Positions 60,801-64,000 of a stretch of DNA of 64,000 nucleotides are shown piece after piece. Both the position numbers and the translations under genes were made by a program. How positions within the stretch are numbered: the stretch's first letter is position 1; each line of letters opens with the position of its first letter. The DNA comes from Xestospongia bergquistia (Eukaryota > Porifera > Demospongiae > Haplosclerida > Petrosiidae), in assembly GCA_963965975.1 (NCBI GenBank), contig OZ014411.1, positions 8,991,501 to 9,055,500 on the forward strand, written 5' to 3'. Under the pieces are notes generated by a model. That model had not been told where the DNA came from. It saw only the letters and a list, made by a program, of their open reading frames with translations, and ran no database searches.

Positions 60801-61617
60801 AGTACTAGCAACATTGATGTATATCTCCTATTCCGATTTGTTAGCCATCTCATTGGTTGTTCTCACACCAGCATATATTCATTTTAATAGCACTAATAGT
60901 TCTGGAAAGTTATTGGTTTGGTATAGAGATGGCAGTGTCCTTTATGCTCAAAATCCTTATCACATTATTTTACTATGTGCTAGTATTGCAGCACTATCAT
61001 TCTTTATTATACCTTTTACATTGATTGGATTATTTGGAGTTAAAATGTTGAGGATTGCTTGTATTTCAAAGTACTTTCGTCCATTTATTGATGCTATTCA
61101 TGGACCTTACAAGGACAACTTGAGGTACTGGTTTGTTTTGAGGTTGATAGTCCTATCTCTCATCTATATTATCACTGCTATATTTCAAGGTAGCAATATG
61201 ACATTACAACTTTTACTGATTACATTTGTTCTGGGATTTTATACTATTGCTCAAACTTTTGTCTTACCTTACAAGAACAAGATATTGAATATACTTGAAT
61301 TATGGTTTATGGTACTTCTTCTGGTCAATTTTATTATAAATCTTCCTTACAGTGTATCAGATTATCATACTTCAATCAATATTGTGACTACATTTGAAAT
61401 TGTTCTTTGTTTTGTTACCTATTGTATTATCTTGTTATATCATGGATATATTTCAATGAGTCGTCTGCGTTGTATTATGAAGTGTGTACAATATCTCAAA
61501 ATTACTAACTGTATTTTATATAAAAGGATCAAGAAACTAGTGAAGAAGGATAATAATAATAATGATGTTCTTGTACCATTACTAAGAGATGAAGATTCTT
61601 TTGAGTATGAAGAATAG
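57865..61617 (+). CDS. Pmp-like beta-helix multi-pass membrane receptor, gene 3 (intact)
   Basis: Uninterrupted ORF. I start at the ATG at 57865 because it is conserved in all three paralogues and opens a signal peptide (MNKTIVCVLSFLLLVSCS); 1250 residues. Residues about 25-600: N-glycosylation-rich ectodomain with beta-helix character and repeats of the GGAI / FxxN type used by chlamydial Pmp proteins (FINNHASFYGGAIYS, FENNTAQLAG, FNNNKASHGAAI). About 745-850: cysteine-rich segment (CPPGFTYSS, CPSGYCLP, WLCGQCKEGY, CYQC). About 857-1195: 8-9 predicted membrane spans, including ILYFFPLYFWLIVAAIVIL and IILLCASIAALSFFIIPF. The short acidic tail ends DEDSFEYEE. Expected at the cell surface with a large outer domain. 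No GPCR signature is evident and function is unknown. AATAAA at 61744 and 61762. Confidence 0.85.
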   Translation: MNKTIVCVLSFLLLVSCSTLNLSHIHSLNKPGDLNKYVCDPDHSLLPNTQLLLSPNVNHILSSTSFCLVSNISNITLRSTSITPAIITCRHYNNSYESVGFGFYNVSGLMIENVNITKCGGPMPSTSTLYPNDTTFYFHESQSVTLLLSYSSCITLFGVNINNYYGFAILLININNNVTLNNVNIISTSGSAQCSKKVLRSCGGSGLILYFSNLDKRIGLLEAHVLVNKTIIEGNWNIVPYVDINIAAEVHAKEPKAISAFAAGMTVIFSFRTYSANVLLSYGYWYEDHGGVFDGLAIIFSDAPVENVSVRVASTEFNHNIIGGNFDSVRIGCLVTTIFDDESTHHTPWDILTISHSLITDSYFDTYTENDFNSQITLNEYNHSVIHIITSTNASVNLRIHLDHLEYKQMYVGIRNPFILSESKGHKNLEIILESLNVYGVFSTPLQTALNSGKIVFVNTKSVYINGENNLFKQLTSSVIQAYNSDIHLNGTLIFNNNKASHGAAIRLDSSSHLFIHELTNASFINNHASFYGGAIYSHMDRNLPTINPLCAIQVVSQNISQLNATLSFENNTAQLAGNSIYMSPLYDCQQLYLNKVNSSDVYQKLIQFEAKSNYHWFNEISSVAINTYRCNINNIGDNKNQIKVYPCETITIGLQAYDLNGNPTYAQIFTRLIKFRKRWYHQRSYRLQEDITYLLPVTQQIQTVYSNSCTALHFTIFSQSISGIMYLHFEVLGYIPTTKVKLISKPCPPGFTYSSETKACVCSSFIKRLGITQCNIDTLAINIPPQSWLGIVDNGIIIAYTEHCPSGYCLPNTTINITQPDIMCRENRMGWLCGQCKEGYSIVLGSNNCYQCSNTLHTALAISFGILGGIVYVLVLFSLRLTIDLGSLGGFIFWLNIIWPSSVADINYTPLQYMEYLLTSIKYQWNIPVCITSDLSELGKTAILYFFPLYFWLIVAAIVILSRCSTRLANLIVGSSVQVLATLMYISYSDLLAISLVVLTPAYIHFNSTNSSGKLLVWYRDGSVLYAQNPYHIILLCASIAALSFFIIPFTLIGLFGVKMLRIACISKYFRPFIDAIHGPYKDNLRYWFVLRLIVLSLIYIITAIFQGSNMTLQLLLITFVLGFYTIAQTFVLPYKNKILNILELWFMVLLLVNFIINLPYSVSDYHTSINIVTTFEIVLCFVTYCIILLYHGYISMSRLRCIMKCVQYLKITNCILYKRIKKLVKKDNNNNDVLVPLLRDEDSFEYEE

Positions 61618-61743
61618 GGAAAGACAGTTACAAAGAACTCAATGGCATACATACAGTTTATAATTCATAAGAAAAGATAAAATAATTCTGTCATATTATA
61701 TTACTTTTGCTGTTTACTAGTTTAATGTATTGTTCTTAATATA

Positions 61744-61767
61744 AATAAATACACTTAAACAAATAAA
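61744..61767 (+). promoter_or_regulatory. poly(A) signals of Pmp-like gene 3
   Basis: Two AATAAA hexamers (61744-61749, 61762-61767) lie about 130-150 bases after the stop, in sequence conserved in the 3' flanks of the other two paralogues. Confidence 0.55.
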
Positions 61768-61849
61768 GTTTTTATTTCTGTATACAGAAGTCTCTATCGC
61801 TTTGTTTTGATTTGATAATTAATAAAAAGATGTTTTTAAAATTATTAGA

Positions 61850-62085
61850 CATGACATAGAACACCATGACTGTTGTAAAAGACACAAAACAGTCTACTTA
61901 ATTAAGACGACTGTTATGTAATCATTGAAAAACTACTCTAAAATCTCTGGTGAAGTCTTAAAATCTGTTGGAAGATAATCACCAAACCTCATGAAACCTG
62001 GAAACCCCTTGTTGAACCTTAAAATCAAATTTATTGACTACATTTTTATATCATGTATTATTGATCATGTCTACAACCACTTCAA
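61850..62085. other. intergenic, nothing recognised
   Basis: Short AT-rich gap between the 3' end of Pmp-like gene 3 and the LINE remnant. Confidence 0.35.
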
Positions 62086-63400
62086 TATCTAGTCTGATCA
62101 GGAGAATTCAATGAAACTGAAATTTATCTAATCTTAAGTTCCTTGAAGATATCCAAAGTCAGTGGACTGGATGACAGACATTTCAGCTAAAATGTTAAAA
62201 ATGTCAATTACCAAATTATTTAATTTATCATAAAATTATGTCAAATATCAGAAGAATGGAAACATGGTCATATTGTGACCATTCTGAAGTCTCTGACAGC
62301 AATTCACTAAATGTTTGTTGACATGTGTCATTGTTAAGTATTCTTACTTTAGTATAATTGGAACATTTTTAGATGAACTATAATCTCTCTGTCTTTCAAT
62401 GAGGATTTATGAAAGGTCTATCCACTGACACAGCATTACTATCTATAACTGATGAATGATTACAGACACTTGACAAAAGAGATGAAGTCTGTGCTGTTTT
62501 CATTGACTTTAAACTCCACTACTCAGTAAATTACAGTTCATTGAGTTAAATAATTGGATCATTACATAGATTACCAACTACATTACAAACAGAAGACAGA
62601 CTGTTGTACTCAATGGTAGCATATCAGACACTGCACCATTTCTTTCAGAAATTCCTCGGGGATCAATTTTGGGTTCATTACTATTGCTTATTATATTAAT
62701 GGCATAAATGAATTAACACTCAATGGAAGTTTGAGACTCTATGTAAATGACTTATTCTTGTATCAGAGGATCACCTTAGTTGAGGATTTCACTTTTGTTC
62801 AAATGACATTTCAGCCATAGAGAAATGCAAACTATCTATCAGTAAATCCATCAAAATGCAAATGTATAATGGGAAAAAATCACAACTGTCTACAAATCCT
62901 TTTATACTTAATGGATTGTCATAGCAAAAGTGACCCTGCCCAAAAGTGGTCCCAGTACCACTTTTGACGAGACAAAGTTGATCCACTCAGACCAATTTTG
63001 GACCACTTTTAATATAAAATATCTTGGAATTCTTTTATCATCTAGCCGATCTTGGTCACCACACATAAATACCATTTAATCTGCTTCAAGAAAAATCTTA
63101 TAGAAACGTTTACCAACACACAAGCAGGTTATTAATTCTTCAACTTAATTTTCACTTGTCTGACCAATATGCAAGTTCTATGTTGATGGGATCCAAGTAC
63201 ACACACGTAAAGACATTAATAACATTGAAAGTGTCCAGTGGGTTGCCTTGAAAATTTCAACCAAACAATGAGATGCAAATTATGAAAATCTACTAGACAT
63301 GAGTAACATACTGAAAATATCTGATAGGCTATTCAACATAAAAATGTTCAAAATAATGAATAAATTCAATTTTTTTCCCAAGTGGTGGGATAGAAATCAA
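62086..63400 (+). mobile_element. CR1/L2-like LINE reverse transcriptase remnant
   Basis: Broken plus-strand frames read, in order: ISAKMLKMSITKLFNLS; GFMKGLSTDTALLSITDE followed by EVCAVFIDFK (motif A); RQTVVLNGSISDTAPFLSEI then PRGSILGSLLLL (usual PQGSILGPLLF); LRLYVNDLFLY (active-site YADD altered to YVND); CNANYLSVNPSKCKCIMGK; and a C-terminal block SLVRPICKFYVDGIQVHT with KDINNIESVQWVAL. Many stops and frameshifts; dead. A ~75-bp repeat (62935-63015), also seen at 54180, interrupts it. Confidence 0.75.
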
Positions 63401-63464
63401 ACATGAAGTATTCACATTTTAAAGTCTTAGTATACATTTCTACTATTTCAGTTAAAGTCTTCCT

Positions 63465-63560
63465 TAAAGATGTCCACCAGGATTTGTATATACAAAAGTG
63501 ATCAAAATTTCTTATGTAGTTCATTATAAAAGGTTTGAATCAAACAATTTTGGAATGGCT
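63465..63560 (+). pseudogene. scrap of a fourth Pmp-like gene
   Basis: 'tccaccaggattt-tata-a' followed by 'cttatgtagttcattataaaagg' matches the CPPGFTYSS to FIKRLG region of gene 3 (60105-60180) with indels. Nothing else of the gene is present. It lies just after the LINE remnant. The 60-codon ORF at 63667-63849 that follows has no recognised features. Confidence 0.55.
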
Positions 63561-63854
63561 CAGTCCACAAAGTCCAAGAAAGCTATTCCTGATTGTAAGA
63601 AGAAGTGAAAGTGAGTATATCACAATATGAAGGTCCCTTCTCACCACTATCAAAGGATAAGTACCTATGGGAGGCTACCTACTAGAGACAAAACTGTTGA
63701 TAAGATTAGCAATGATCTGTAGACATTTAGTGAATGATATTGACTCAGGAGCTAGTAAGTCCAAGATGTTCACACTACAAAGGGATCAATTAAATCACAT
63801 CCCTTTCCAACCACCAAACATTAAGTGGAGTTATAGTTTAAGAAAATGAACTTT

Positions 63855-64000
63855 GTTTTATTAGCTTAACTACTTATTAAATAAACATCCTTGTTCTCCT
63901 GCTGCTGTCAAAGTCTATCTTCAAAATAGTGACTGAAATATTACAGTTTAATTTTCTTACATGCCCAAGGTTTTATTACCATTTACTTTAAGTGGTCCAG
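63855..64000. repeat. second copy of the 54290-54435 dispersed repeat
   Basis: Shares 'acttattaaat', 'gctgtcaaagtctatctt', 'attacagtttaatttt' and 'gttttattac' with 54300-54430 in the same order. It is cut by the end of the window. Confidence 0.6.

Noticed and set aside
32742..61617. Recent bacterial gene transfer for the Pmp-like genes
   Set aside because: Base composition matches the surrounding DNA, and the protein continues into a cysteine-rich neck and multi-pass domain not found in bacterial Pmp proteins. The repeat type alone is not evidence of recent transfer.

Overview
The window looks like nuclear DNA of an invertebrate animal, most plausibly a demosponge such as Amphimedon queenslandica. 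It is strongly AT-rich. Introns are very short (47-50 bp is common) with GT/AG ends. Genes are compact, lineage-specific receptors are amplified in tandem, and there is a broad mix of decayed transposons. The species is inferred from gene content and was not tested by a search.

Layout. 1-9.8 kb: a one-exon secreted fibrinogen-related protein (2083-3135), a decayed Ty3/gypsy remnant (4925-5960, minus) and a three-exon GT92 (DUF23) glycosyltransferase (6698-9079). 9.8-23.1 kb: a tandem segmental duplication (copy 1 9778-15429, copy 2 16191-23055) with a hAT remnant at the join. Copy 1 holds a complete eight-exon ephrin-like single-pass membrane protein (12122-13950). Copy 2 has lost the ephrin ectodomain and keeps only the stalk, membrane and tail exons. 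Copy 2 also carries a whole PIF/Harbinger element (20173-22917) with terminal inverted repeats, a TAA target duplication and two mutually nested antisense genes (transposase and MADF-BESS protein). Copy 1 preserves the empty insertion site. 23.1-32.5 kb: a transposon and exon graveyard containing a MADF exon pair, a hAT C-terminus, a pogo/Tigger-like transposase, a Ty3/gypsy 3' end with LTR, a BEN-like exon and a TA-flanked MITE.

32.5-61.9 kb: three paralogues of a large membrane protein with a Pmp-like beta-helix ectodomain and 8-9 membrane spans. Genes 1 (minus, 32742-36497) and 2 (plus, 49877-53616) sit in the arms of a ~6.9 kb inverted duplication and are disrupted by frameshifts or a stop. 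Gene 3 (57865-61617) is intact with 1250 codons. Each gene is preceded by two or three copies of the same upstream module. Between the inverted arms lie a ~0.3-0.36 kb tandem repeat array, a GC-rich island with UUCG hairpins, a pair of paralogous small cytosolic proteins flanking a 159-bp tandem array, and a decayed repetitive gene. 61.9-64 kb: a decayed CR1/L2-like LINE reverse transcriptase and a scrap of the Pmp-like gene.

The recognisable host genes (fibrinogen-related protein, glycosyltransferase, ephrin-like protein, Pmp-like receptors) act at the cell surface or in the secretory pathway. No operon-like logic is visible. The main theme is duplication, gene conversion and transposon insertion in a receptor-rich region. 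I saw no convincing tRNA, rRNA or CRISPR.
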